A stretch of DNA of 64,000 nucleotides, from contig CAWVQA010000092.1 in the NCBI GenBank assembly GCA_963932145.1, forward strand, positions 310,001-374,000, in the 5' to 3' direction. The stretch comes from Acanthosepion lycidas (taxonomy: Eukaryota > Mollusca > Cephalopoda > Sepiida > Sepiidae). The notes below the pieces were generated by a model, which searched no databases, was not told where the DNA came from, and was given only the letters and a program-made list of their open reading frames with translations. Positions 1-11,935 of this stretch are shown piece by piece; the stretch's first letter is position 1, and each line of letters starts with the position of its first letter. The position numbers and the translations under genes were made by a program.

Positions 1-68
1 TATTTTACTTACTCAATTTAGCATTATGGACAGGGAAAGACCTAATCTAAGATCTGCAAAAAAATATT
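1..68 (+). repeat. Partial monomer at left edge (class H)
   Basis: This is the 3' third of a monomer. It carries TTACTTACTC, the class H variant at position 144, so the unit to the left of the window ends in H, as expected if the 8-mer array continues beyond base 1. Confidence 0.85.
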
Positions 69-1677
69 TTGCCTTCAAATTCATACCGTGATCGTAGCAT
101 GCATGGACTCGTCTCATATGACTGGGATTTCCATGAAAAAGATTGTGGGCACAAAATGGGTGATCACTGTACATTTCTCTTCTGTTTCCCATTAGTATTT
201 CTATTTTACTTCCTCAATTTAGCATTATGGACAGGGAAAGACGTAATCTAAGATCTGCAAAAAAATGTTTTGCCTTCAAATTCATACCGTGATCGTAGCA
301 TGCCTGGACTCGACTCATATGACTGGGATTTCCATGAAAAAGATTGTGGGCACAAAATGCGTAATCACTGTACATTTCTCTTCTGTTTCCCATTAGTATT
401 TCTATTTTACTTCCTCAATTTAGCATTATGGACTGGGAAAGACCTAATCTAAGATCTGCAAAAAAATATTTTGCCTTCAAATTCATACCGTGATCGTAGC
501 ATGCCTGGACTCGACTCATATGACTGGGATTTCCATGAAAAAGATTGTGGGCACAAAATGCGTGATCACTGTACATTTCTCTTCTGTTTCCCATTACTAT
601 TTCTATTTTACTTCCTCAATTTAGCATTATGGACAGGGAAAGACCTAATCTAAGATCTGCAAAAAAATATTTTGCCTTCAAATTCATACCGTGATCGTAG
701 CATGCCTGGACTCGACTCATATGACTGGGATTGCCATGAAAAAGATTGTGGGCACAAAATGCGTGATCACTGTACATTTCTCTTCTGTTTCCCATTACTA
801 TTTCTATTTTACTTCGTCAATTTAGCATTATAGACAGGGAAAGACCTAATCTAAGATCTGCAGAAAAATATTTTGTCTTCAAATTAATACCGTGATCGTA
901 GCATGCCTGGACTCGACTCATATGACTGGGATTTCCATGAAAAAGATTGTGGGCACAAAATGCGTGATCACTGTACATTTCTCTTCTGTTTCCCATTAGT
1001 ATTTCTATTTTACTTTCCTCAATTTAGCATTATGGACTGGGAAAGACCTAATCTAAGATCTGCAAAAAAATATTTTGCCTTCAAATTCATACCGTGATCG
1101 TAGCATGCATGGACTCGTCTCATATGACTGGGATTTCCATGAAAAAGATTGTGGGCACAAAATGGGTGATCACTGTACATTTCTCTTCTGTTTCCCATTA
1201 CTATTTCTATTTTACTACCTCAATTTAGCATTATGGACAGGGAAAGACCTAATCTATGATCTGCAAAAAAATATTTTGCCTTAAAATTCATACCGTGATC
1301 GTAGCATGCATGGACTCGTCTCATATGACTGGGATTTCCATGAAAAAGATTGTGGGCAGAAAATGTGTGATCACTGTACATTTCTCTTCTGTTTCCCATT
1401 ACTATTTCTATTTTACTTCCTGAATTTAGCATTATGGACTGGGAAAGACCTAATCTGAGATCTGCAAAAAAATATTTTGCCTTCAAATTCATACCGTGAT
1501 CGTAGCATGCCTTGACTCGACTCATATGACTGGGATTTCCATGAAAAAGATTGTGTGCACAAAATGCGTAATCACTGTACATTTCTCTTCTGTTTCCCAT
1601 TACTATTTCTATTTTACTTACTCAATTTAGCATTATGGACAGGGAAAGACCTAATCTAAGATCTGCAAAAAAATATT
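69..1677 (+). repeat. Canonical 8-mer HOR, copy 1 (A-B-C-D-E-F-G-H)
   Basis: Eight monomers begin at 69, 270, 471, 672, 873, 1075, 1276 and 1477, for a total of 1609 bp. A has CAT/GTC at positions 34-36/43-45, G at 127 and G at 175. B has A at 94 and G at 127. C is the type unit. D has TGC at 61-63, CGTCAA around 145, ATAG around 161 and a PstI site (CTGCAG) at its end. E has ATTAAT near position 14 and an extra T (TTTCC). F has TTACTACC, and TAT in place of the stop at 181-183. G has GGCAGAAAATGTG and CCTGAATT. H has TGTGTGCAC and TTACTTAC. The same order recurs at 23600 and 25209. Confidence 0.93.
471..671 (+). repeat. Type monomer (class C, close to the consensus)
   Basis: This copy serves as the reference unit; it has about 75 G+C of 201 bases. 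Perfect palindromes lie at monomer positions 29-34 (GCATGC), 46-53 (TCATATGA), 92-99 (GTGATCAC), 183-188 (AGATCT) and across the junction to the next unit (AAAATATTTT). Positions 106-152 are about 83% pyrimidine and end in TTTAG. CpG occurs at positions 19, 25, 42 and 91; the last is lost in G- and T-type units. The main diagnostic sites are 35 (C/A), 44 (A/T), 91 (C/G/T), 94 (G/A), 127 (C/G), 147 (C/G), 165 (A/T), 175 (C/G), 182-183 and 188 (T/A). The plus frame from position 1 has a single stop, TAA at 181-183. Confidence 0.95.
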
Positions 1678-3286
1678 TTGCCTTCAAATTCATACCGTGA
1701 TCGTAGCATGCATGGACTCGTCTCATATGACTGGGATTTCCATGAAAAAGATTGTGGGCACAAAATGGGTGATCACTGTACATTTCTCTTCTGTTTCCCA
1801 TTAGTATTTCTATTTTACTTCCTCAATTTAGCATTATGGACAGGGAAAGACGTAATCTAAGATCTGCAAAAAAATGTTTTGCCTTCAAATTCATACCGTG
1901 ATCGTAGCATGCCTGGACTCGACTCATGTGACTGGGATTTCCATGAAAAAGATTGTGGGCACAAAATGCGTAATCACTGTACATTTCTCTTCTGTTTCCC
2001 ATTAGTATTTCTATTTTACTTCCTCAATTTAGCATTATGGACTGGGAAAGACCTAATCTAAGATCTGCAAAAAAATATTTTGCCTTCAAATTCATACCGT
2101 GATCGTAGCATGCCTGGACTCGACTCATATGACTGGGATTTCCATGAAAAAGATTGTGGGCACAAAATGCGTGATCACTGTACATTTCTCTTCTGTTTCC
2201 CATTACTATTTCTATTTTACTTCCTCAATTTAGCATTATGGACAGGGAAAGACCTAATCGAAGATCTGCAAAAAAATATTTTGCCTTCAAATTCATACCG
2301 TGATCGTAGCATGCATGGACTCGTCTCATATGACTGGGATTTCCATGAAAAAGATTGTGGGCAGAAAATGTGTGATCACTGTAAATTTCTCTTCTGTTTC
2401 CCATTACTATTTCTATTTTACTTCCTCAATTTAGCATTATGGACAGGGAAAGATCTAATCTAAGATCTGCAAAAAAATATTTTGCCTTCAAATTAATACC
2501 GTGATCGTAGCATGCCTGGACTCGACTCATATGACTGGGATTTCCATGAAAAAGATTGTGGGCACAAAATGCGTGATCACTGTACATTTCTCTTCTGTTT
2601 CCCATTAGTATTTCTATTTTACTTTCCTCAATTTAGCATTATGGACTGGGAAAGACCTAATCTAAGATCTGCAAAAAAATATTTTGCCTTCAAATTCATA
2701 CCGTGATCGTAGCATGCATGGACTCGTCTCATATGACTGGGATTTCCATGAAAAAGATTGTGGGCACAAAATGGGTGATCACTGTACATTTCTCTTCTGT
2801 TTCCCATTACTATTTCTATTTTACTACCTCAATTTAGCATTATGGTCAGGGAAAGACCTAATCTATGATCTGCAAAAAAATATTTTGCCTTAAAATTCAT
2901 ACCGTGATCGTAGCATGCATGGACTCGTCTCATATGACTGGGATTTCCATGAAAAAGATTGTGGGCAGAAAATGTGTGATCACTGTACATTTCTCTTCTG
3001 TTTCCCATTACTATTTCTATTTTACTTCCTGAATTTAGCATTATGGACAGGGAAAGACCTAATCTGAGATCTGCAAAAAAATATTTTGCCTTCAAATTCA
3101 TACCGTGATCGTAGCATGCCTGGACTCGACTCATATGACTGGGATTTCCATGAAAAAGATTGTGTGCACAAAATGCGTAATCACTGTACATTTCTCTTCT
3201 GTTTCCCATTACTATTTCTATTTTACTTACTCAATTTAGCATTATGGACAGGGAAAGACCTAATCTAAGATCTGCAAAAAAATATT
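1678..3286 (+). repeat. 8-mer HOR, copy 2, with replaced C and D positions
   Basis: This is again 1609 bp, and A, B, E, F, G and H are in place. The third monomer (2080) starts as C but ends with CGAAGATC instead of TAAGATC, losing its stop. The fourth (2281) is not D: it has GTC at 43-45, GGCAGAAAATGTG and GTAAATTT. The E copy at 2482 keeps its extra T but lacks the D-derived PstI junction. Two monomers therefore appear to have been exchanged by conversion from another unit while the overall length stayed the same. Confidence 0.88.
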
Positions 3287-4091
3287 TTGCCTTCAAATTC
3301 ATACCGCGATCGTAGCATGCATGGACTCGTCTCATATGACTGGGATTTCCATGAAAAAGATTGTGGGCACAAAATGGGTGATCACTGTACATTTCTCTTC
3401 TGTTTCCCATTAGTATTTCTATTTTACTTCCTCAATTTAGCATTATGGACTGGGAAAGACCTAATCTAAGATCTGCAAAAAAATATTTTGCCTTCAAATT
3501 CATACCGTGATCGTAGCATGCCTGGACTCGACTCATATGACTGGGATTTCCATGAAAAAGATTGTGGGCACAAAATGCGTGATCACTGTACATTTCTCTT
3601 CTGTTTCCCATTACTATTTCTATTTTACTTCCTCAATTTAGCATTATGGACAGGGAAAGACCTAATCTAAGATCTGCAAAAAAATATTTTGCCTTCAAAT
3701 TCATACCGTGATCGTAGCATGCCTGGACTCGACTCATATGACTGGGATTGCCATGAAAAAGATTGTGGGCACAAAATGCGTGATCACTGTACATTTCTCT
3801 TCTGTTTCCCATTACTATTTCTATTTTACTTCGTCAATTTAGCATTATAGACAGGGAAAGACCTAATCTAAGATCTGCAGAAAAATATTTTGTCTTCAAA
3901 TTAATACCGTGATCGTAGCATGCCTGGACTCGACTCATATGACTGGGATTTCCATGAAAAAGATTGTGGGCACAAAATGCGTGATCACTGTACATTTCTC
4001 TTCTGTTTCCCATTAGTATTTCTATTTTACTTTCCTCAATTTAGCATTATGGACTGGGAAAGACCTAATCTAAGATCTGCAAAAAAATATT
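3287..4091 (+). repeat. Shortened unit: A/B hybrid followed by C-D-E
   Basis: The monomer at 3287 begins as class A (CAT, GTC, GGT) but ends as class B (GGACTGGG, GACCTAAT). It is followed directly by C (3488), D (3689) and E (3890). This is what an unequal crossover between adjacent A and B monomers would leave: one monomer lost and a hybrid in its place. Confidence 0.85.
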
Positions 4092-6303
4092 TTGCCTTCA
4101 AATTCATACCGTGATCGTAGCATGCATGGACTCGTCTCATATGACTGGGATTTCCATGAAAAAGATTGTGGGCACAAAATGGGTGATCACTGTACATTTC
4201 TCTTCTGTTTCCCATTACTATTTCTATTTTACTACCTCAATTTAGCATTATGGACAGGGAAAGACCTAATCTATGATCTGCAAAAAAATATTTTGCCTTA
4301 AAATTCATACCGTGATCGTAGCATGCATGGACTCGTCTCATATGACTGGGATTTCCATGAAAAAGATTGTGGGCAGAAAATGTGTGATCACTGTACATTT
4401 CTCTTCTGTTTCCCATTACTATTTCTATTTTACTTCCTGAATTTAGCATTATGGACAGGGAAAGACCTAATCTGAGATCTGCAAAAAAATATTTTGCCTT
4501 CAAATTCATACCGTAATCGTAGCATGCCTGGACTCGACTCATATGACTGGGATTTCAATGAAAAAGATTGTGGGCACAAAATGCGTGATCACTGTACATT
4601 TCTCTTCTGTTTCCCATTACTATTTCTATTTTACTTCCTCAATTTAGCATTATAGACAGGGAAAGACCTAATCTAAGATCTGCAAAAAAATATTTTGCCT
4701 TCAAATTCATACCGTGATCGTAGCATGCCTGGACTCGACTCATATGACTGGGATTTCCATGAAAAAGATTGTGGGCACAAAATGGGTGATCACTGTACAT
4801 TTCACTTCTGTTTCCCATTACTATTTCTATTTTACTTCCTCAATTTAGCATTATGGACAGGGAAAGACCTAATCTAAGATCTGCAAAAAAATATTTTCCC
4901 TTCAAATTCATACCGTGATCGTAGCATGCCTGGACTCGACTCATATGACTGGGATTTCCATGAAAAAGATTGTGGGCACAAAATGCGTGATCACTGTACA
5001 TTTCTCTTCTGTTTCCCATTACTATTTCTATTTTACTTCCTCAATTTAGCATTATAGACAGGGAAAGACCTAATCTAAGATCTGCAAAAAAATATTTTGC
5101 CTTCAAATTCATACCGTGATCGTAGCATGCCTGGACTCGACTCATATGACTGGGATTTCCATGAAAAAGATTGTGAGCACAAAATGCGTGATCACTGTAC
5201 ATTTCTCTTCTGTTTCCCATTCCTATTTCTATTTTACTTACTCAATTTAGCATTATGGACAGGGAAAGACCTAATCTAAGATCTGCAAAAAAATATTTTG
5301 CCTTCAAATTCATACCGTGATCGTAGCATGCATGGACTCGTCTCATATGACTGGGATTTCCATGAAAAAGATTGTGGGCACAAAATGTGTGATCACTGTA
5401 CATTTCTCTTCTGTTTCCCATTACTATTTCTATTTTACTTCCTCAATTTAGCATTATGGATAGGGAAAGACCTAATCTAAGATCAGCAAAAAAATATTTT
5501 GCCTTCAAATTCATACCGTGATCGTAGCATGCATGGACTCGACTCATATGACTGGGATTTCCATGAAAAAGATTGTGGGCACAAAATGGGTGATCACTGT
5601 ACATTTCTCTTCTATTTCCCATTAGTATTTCTATTTTACTTCCTCAATTTAGCATTATGGACTGGGAAAGACCTAATCTAAGATCTGCAAAAAAATATTT
5701 TGCCTTCAAATTCATACCGTGATCGTAGCATGCCTGGACTCGACTCATATGACTGGGATTTCCATGAAAAAGATTGTGGGCACAAAATGCGTGATCACTG
5801 TACATTTCTCTTCTGTTTCCCATTACTATTTCTATTTTACTTCCTCAATTTAGCATTATGGACAGGGAAAGACCTAATCTAAGATCTGCAAAAAAATATT
5901 TTGCCTTCAAATTCATACCGTGATCGTAGCATGCCTGGACTCGACTCATATGACTGGGATTGCCATGAAAAAGATTGTGGGCACAAAATGCGTGATCACT
6001 GTACATTTCTCTTCTGTTTCCCATTACTATTTCTATTTTACTTCGTCAATTTAGCATTATAGACAGGGAAAGACCTAATCTAAGATCTGCAGAAAAATAT
6101 TTTGTCTTCAAATTAATACCGTGATCGTAGCATGCCTGGACTCGACTCATATGACTGGGATTTCCATGAAAAAGATTGTGGGCACAAAATGCGTGATCAC
6201 TGTACATTTCTCTTCTGTTTCCCATTAGTATTTCTATTTTACTTTCCTCAATTTAGCATTATGGACTGGGAAAGACCTAATCTAAGATCTGCAAAAAAAT
6301 ATT
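4092..6303 (+). repeat. 11-mer HOR type a, copy 1
   Basis: Eleven monomers make 2212 bp: F, G, an H-like unit with CCGTAATCG, a unit with CATTTCACTTC (4695), a unit with TTTCCCTTC and ATAGAC (4896), a unit with TGTGAGCAC and CATTCCTA (5097), a unit with GGATAGGG and AGATCAGC (5298), a unit with CTTCTATTTCC (5499), then C, D and E. The same order is found at 11936-14147. F, G, C, D and E are shared with the 8-mer, so this is an expanded relative of it. Confidence 0.9.
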
Positions 6304-8516
6304 TTGCCTTCAAATTCATACCGTGATCGTAGCATGCATGGACTCGTCTCATATGACTGGGATTTCCATGAAAAAGATTGTGGGCACAAAATGGGTGATC
6401 ACTGTACATTTCTCTTCTGTTTCCCATTACTATTTCTATTTTACTACCTCAATTTAGCATTACGGACAGGGAAAGACCTAATCTATGATCTGCAAAAAAA
6501 TATTTTGCCTTCAAATTCATACCGTGAACGTAGCATGCATGGACTCGTCTCATATGACTGGGATTTCCATGAAAAAGATTGTGGGAAGAAAATGTGTGAT
6601 CACTGTACATTTCTCTTCTGTTTCCCATTACTATTTCTATTTTACTTCCTGAATTTAGCATTATGGACAGGGAAAGACCTAATCTGAGATCTGCAAAAAA
6701 ATATTTTGCCTTCAAATTCATACCGTGATCGTAGCATGCCTGGACTCGACTCATATGACTGGGATTTCCATGAAAAAGATTGTGTGCACAAAATGCGTAA
6801 TCACTGTACATTTCTCTTCTGTTTCCCATTACTATTTCTATTTTACTTACTCAATTTAGCATTATGGACAGGGAAAGACCTAATCTAAGATCTGCAAAAA
6901 AATATTTTGCCTTCAAATTCATACCGTGATCGTAGCATGCATGGACTCGTCTCATATGACTGGGATTTCCATGAAAAAGATTGTGGGCACAAAATGGGTG
7001 ATCACTGTACATTTCTCTTCTGTTTCCCATTAGTATTTCTATTTTACTTCCTCAATTTAGCATTATGGACAGGGAAAGACGTAATCTAAGATCTGCAAAA
7101 AAATGTTTTGCCTTCAAATTCATACCGTGATCGTAGCATGCCTGGACTCGACTCATATGACTGGGATTTCCATGAAAAAGATTGTGGGCACAAAATGCGT
7201 AATCACTGTACATTTCTCTTCTGTTTCCCATTAGTATTTCTATTTTACTTCCTCAATTTAGCATTATGGACTGGGAAAGACCTAATCTAAGATCTGCAAA
7301 AAAATATTTTGCCTTCAAATTCATACCGTGATCGTAGCATGCCTGGACTCGACTCATATGACTGAGATTTCCATGAAAAAGATTGTGGGCACAAAATGCG
7401 TGATCACTGTACATTTCTCTTCTGTTTCCCATTACTATTTCTATTTTACTTCCTCAATTTAGCATTATGGACAGGGAAAGACCTAATCTAAGATCTGCAA
7501 AAAAATATTTTGCCTTCAAATTCATACCGTGATCGTAGCATGCCTGGACTCGACTCATATGACTGGGATTGCCATGAAAAAGATTGTGGGCACAAAATGC
7601 GTGATCACTGTACATTTCTCTTCTGTTTCCCATTACTATTTCTATTTTACTTCGTCAATTTAGCATTATAGACAGGGAAAGACCTAATCTAAGATCTGCA
7701 GAAAAATATTTTGTCTTCAAATTAATACCGTGATCGTAGCATGCCTGGACTCGACTCATATGACTGGGATTTCCATGAAAAAGATTGTGGGCACAAAATG
7801 CGTGATCACTGTACATTTCTCTTCTGTTTCCCATTAGTATTTCTATTTTACTTTCCTCAATTTAGCATTATGGACTGGGAAAGACCTAATCTAAGATCTG
7901 CAAAAAAATATTTTGCCTTCAAATTCATACCGTGATCGTAGCATGCCTGGACTCGACTCATATGACTGGGATTTCCATGAAAAAGATTGTGGGCACAAAA
8001 TGCGTGATCACTGTACATTTCTCTTCTGTTTCCCATTACTATTTCTATTTTACTTCCTCAATTTAGCATTATGGACAGGGAAAGACCTAATCTAAGATCT
8101 GCAAAAAAATATTTTGCCTTCAAATTCATACCGTGATCGTAGCATGCCTGGACTCGACTCATATGACTGGGATTGCCATGAAAAAGATTGTGGGCACAAA
8201 ATGCGTGATCACTGTACATTTCTCTTCTGTTTCCCATTACTATTTCTATTTTACTTCGTCAATTTAGCATTATAGACAGGGAAAGACCTAATCTAAGATC
8301 TGCAGAAAAATATTTTGTCTTCAAATTAATACCGTGATCGTAGCATGCCTGGACTCGACTCATATGACTGGGATTTCCATGAAAAAGATTGTGGGCACAA
8401 AATGCGTGATCACTGTACATTTCTCTTCTGTTTCCCATTAGTATTTCTATTTTACTTTCCTCAATTTAGCATTATGGACTGGGAAAGACCTAATCTAAGA
8501 TCTGCAAAAAAATATT
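6304..8516 (+). repeat. 11-mer HOR type b (F'-G'-H-A-B-C'-D-E-C-D-E)
   Basis: The unit is 2213 bp because it has two 202-bp E monomers (7711 and 8315). F' differs from F by TTACGGAC, and G' has GGGAAGAAAATG. C' at 7309 has GACTGAGATT, which adds a stop in the plus frame. The second C-D-E triplet (7913-8516) looks like a local duplication of part of the first. It contains the only full E monomer of domain I that is not followed by an F-class monomer. Confidence 0.88.
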
Positions 8517-10125
8517 TTGCCTTCAAATTCATACCGTGATCGTAGCATGCATGGACTCGTCTCATATGACTGGGATTTCCATGAAAAAGATTGTGGGCAC
8601 AAAATGGGTGATCACTGTACATTTCTCTTCTGTTTCCCATTACTATTTCTATTTTACTACCTCAATTTAGCATTACGGACAGGGAAAGACCTAATCTATG
8701 ATCTGCAAAAAAATATTTTGCCTTCAAATTCATACCGTGATCGTAGCATGCATGGACTCGTCTCATATGACTGGGATTTCCATGAAAAAGATTGTGGGAA
8801 GAAAATGTGTGATCACTGTACATTTCTCTTCTGTTTCCCATTACTATTTCTATTTTACTTCCTGAATTTAGCATTATGGACAGGGAAAGACCTAATCTGA
8901 GATCTGCAAAAAAATATTTTGCCTTCAAATTCATACCGTGATCGTAGCATGCCTGGACTCGACTCATATGACTGGGATTTCCATGAAAAAGATTGTGTGC
9001 ACAAAATGCGTAATCACTGTACATTTCTCTTCTGTTTCCCATTACTATTTCTATTTTACTTACTCAATTTAGCATTATGGACAGGGAAAGACCTAATCTA
9101 AGATCTGCAAAAAAATATTTTGCCTTCAAATTCATACCGTGATCGTAGCATGCATGGACTCGTCTCATATGACTGGGATTTCCATGAAAAAGATTGTGGG
9201 CACAAAATGGGTGATCACTGTACATTTCTCTTCTGTTTCCCATTAGTATTTCTATTTTACTTCCTCAATTTAGCATTATGGACAGGGAAAGACGTAATCT
9301 AAGATCTGCAAAAAAATGTTTTGCCTTCAAATTCATACCGTGATCGTAGCATGCCTGGACTCGACTCATATGACTGGGATTTCCATGAAAAAGATTGTGG
9401 GCACAAAATGCGTAATCACTGTACATTTCTCTTCTGTTTCCCATTAGTATTTCTATTTTACTTCCTCAATTTAGCATTATGGACTGGGAAAGACCTAATC
9501 TAAGATCTGCAAAAAAATATTTTGCCTTCAAATTCATACCGTGATCGTAGCATGCCTGGACTCGACTCATATGACTGAGATTTCCATGAAAAAGATTGTG
9601 GGCACAAAATGCGTGATCACTGTACATTTCTCTTCTGTTTCCCATTACTATTTCTATTTTACTTCCTCAATTTAGCATTATGGACAGGGAAAGACCTAAT
9701 CTAAGATCTGCAAAAAAATATTTTGCCTTCAAATTCATACCGTGATCGTAGCATGCCTGGACTCGACTCATATGACTGGGATTGCCATGAAAAAGATTGT
9801 GGGCACAAAATGCGTGATCACTGTACATTTCTCTTCTGTTTCCCATTACTATTTCTATTTTACTTCGTCAATTTAGCATTATAGACAGGGAAAGACCTAA
9901 TCTAAGATCTGCAGAAAAATATTTTGTCTTCAAATTAATACCGTGATCGTAGCATGCCTGGACTCGACTCATATGACTGGGATTTCCATGAAAAAGATTG
10001 TGGGCACAAAATGCGTGATCACTGTACATTTCTCTTCTGTTTCCCATTAGTATTTCTATTTTACTTTCCTCAATTTAGCATTATGGACTGGGAAAGACCT
10101 AATCTAAGATCTGCAAAAAAATATT
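8517..10125 (+). repeat. 8-mer HOR (F'-G'-H-A-B-C'-D-E)
   Basis: This contains the eight main classes in the canonical cyclic order, starting at F', in 1609 bp. It shares private marks with the preceding 11-mer (TTACGGAC in F', GGGAAGAAAATG in G', GACTGAGATT in C'), so the two units are recent relatives. Confidence 0.88.
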
Positions 10126-11935
10126 TTGCCTTCAAATTCATACCGTGATCGTAGCATGCATGGACTCGTCTCATATGACTGGGATTTCCATGAAAAAGAT
10201 TGTGGGCACAAAATGGGTGATCACTGTACATTTCTCTTCTGTTTCCCATTACTATTTCTATTTTACTACCTCAATTTAGCATTATGGACAGGGAAAGACC
10301 TAATCTATGATCTGCAAAAAAATATTTTGCCTTAAAATTCATACCGTGATCGTAGCATGCATGGACTCGTCTCATATGACTGGGATTTCCATGAAAAAGA
10401 TTGTGGGCAGAAAATGTGTGATCACTGTACATTTCTCTTCTGTTTCCCATTACTATTTCTATTTTACTTCCTGAATTTAGCATTATGGACAGGGAAAGAC
10501 CTAATCTGAGATCTGCAAAAAAATATTTTGCCTTCAAATTCATACCGTAATCGTAGCATGCCTGGACTCGACTCATATGACTGGGATTTCCATGAAAAAG
10601 ATTGTGGGCACAAAATGCGTGATCACTGTACATTTCTCTTCTGTTTCCCATTACTATTTCTATTTTACTTCCTCAATTTAGCATTATAGACAGGGAAAGA
10701 CCTAATCTAAGATCTGCAAAAAAATATTTTGCCTTCAAATTCATACCGTGATCGTAGGATGCATGGACTCGACTCATATGACTGGGATTTCCATGAAAAA
10801 GATTGTGGGCACAAAATGGGTGATCACTGTACATTTCTCTTCTGTTTCCCATTACTATTTCTATTTTACTTCCTCAATTTAACATTATAGACAGGGAAAG
10901 ACCTAATCTAAGATCTGCAAAAAAATATTTTGCCTTCAAATTCATACCGTGATCGTAGCATGCCTGGACTCGACTCATATGACTGGGATTTCCATGAAAA
11001 AGATTGTGGGCACAAAATGGGTGATCACTGTACATTTCACTTCTGTTTCCCATTACTATTTCTATTTTACTTCCTCAATTTAGCATTATGGACAGGGAAA
11101 GACCTAATCTAAGATCTGCAAAAAAATATTTTGCCTTCAAATTCATACCGTGATCGTAGCATGCCTGGACTCGACTCATATGACTGGGATTTCCATGAAA
11201 AAGATTGTGGGCACAAAATGCGTGATCACTGTACATTTCTCTTCTGTTTCCCATTACTATTTCTATTTTACTTCCTCAATTTAGCATTATAGACAGGGAA
11301 AGACCTAATCTAAGATCTGCAAAAAAATATTTTGCCTTCAAATTCATACCGTGATCGTAGCATGCCTGGACTCGACTCATATGACTGGGATTTCCATGAA
11401 AAAGATTGTGAGCACAAAATGCGTGATCACTGTACATTTCTCTTCTGTTTCCCATTACTATTTCTATTTTACTTCCTCAATTTAGCATTATGGACAGGGA
11501 AAGACCTAATCTAAGATCTGCAAAAAAATATTTTGCCTTCAAATTCATACCGTGATCGTAGCATGCCTGGACTCGACTCATATGACTGGGATTGCCATGA
11601 AAAAGATTGTGGGCACAAAATGCGTGATCACTGTACATTTCTCTTCTGTTTCCCATTACTATTTCTATTTTACTTCGTCAATTTAGCATTATAGACAGGG
11701 AAAGACCTAATCTAAGATCTGCAGAAAAATATTTTGTCTTCAAATTAATACCGTGATCGTAGCATGCCTGGACTCGACTCATATGACTGGGATTTCCATG
11801 AAAAAGATTGTGGGCACAAAATGCGTGATCACTGTACATTTCTCTTCTGTTTCCCATTAGTATTTCTATTTTACTTTCCTCAATTTAGCATTATGGACTG
11901 GGAAAGACCTAATCTAAGATCTGCAAAAAAATATT
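10126..11935 (+). repeat. 9-mer HOR, truncated relative of the type a 11-mer
   Basis: Nine monomers make 1810 bp: F, G, H-like, a unique unit at 10729 (CGTAGGATGC and TTAACATTATAG), the CATTTCAC unit, an ATAGAC unit, a hybrid at 11332, D and E. The hybrid begins with TGTGAGCAC like the 5097 unit and ends like class C (CATTACTA, TTCCTCAA). This suggests that a crossover inside a monomer deleted the intervening units. Confidence 0.87.

Noticed and set aside
69-251. Plus-strand 60-codon reading frames in nearly every monomer, as tandem small genes
   Set aside because: They begin at TTG, not ATG, and simply repeat with the satellite. Most differences between classes change the amino acid (P/H, D/V, R/G/C, D/N, L/V), the opposite of protein-level selection. 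The hydrophobic stretch comes from the pyrimidine-rich tract.
873-1074. The extra T of class E as a sequencing error
   Set aside because: It occurs in 18 monomers with the same linked substitutions and nearly always before F, so it is an inherited variant. A single-copy indel such as the one at 49926 could still be an error.
2080-2463. 127-codon plus-strand frame as a longer gene
   Set aside because: It is two monomers joined because one stop codon is substituted (TAA to GAA). Similar joins occur wherever that base varies, with no start or regulatory signals.
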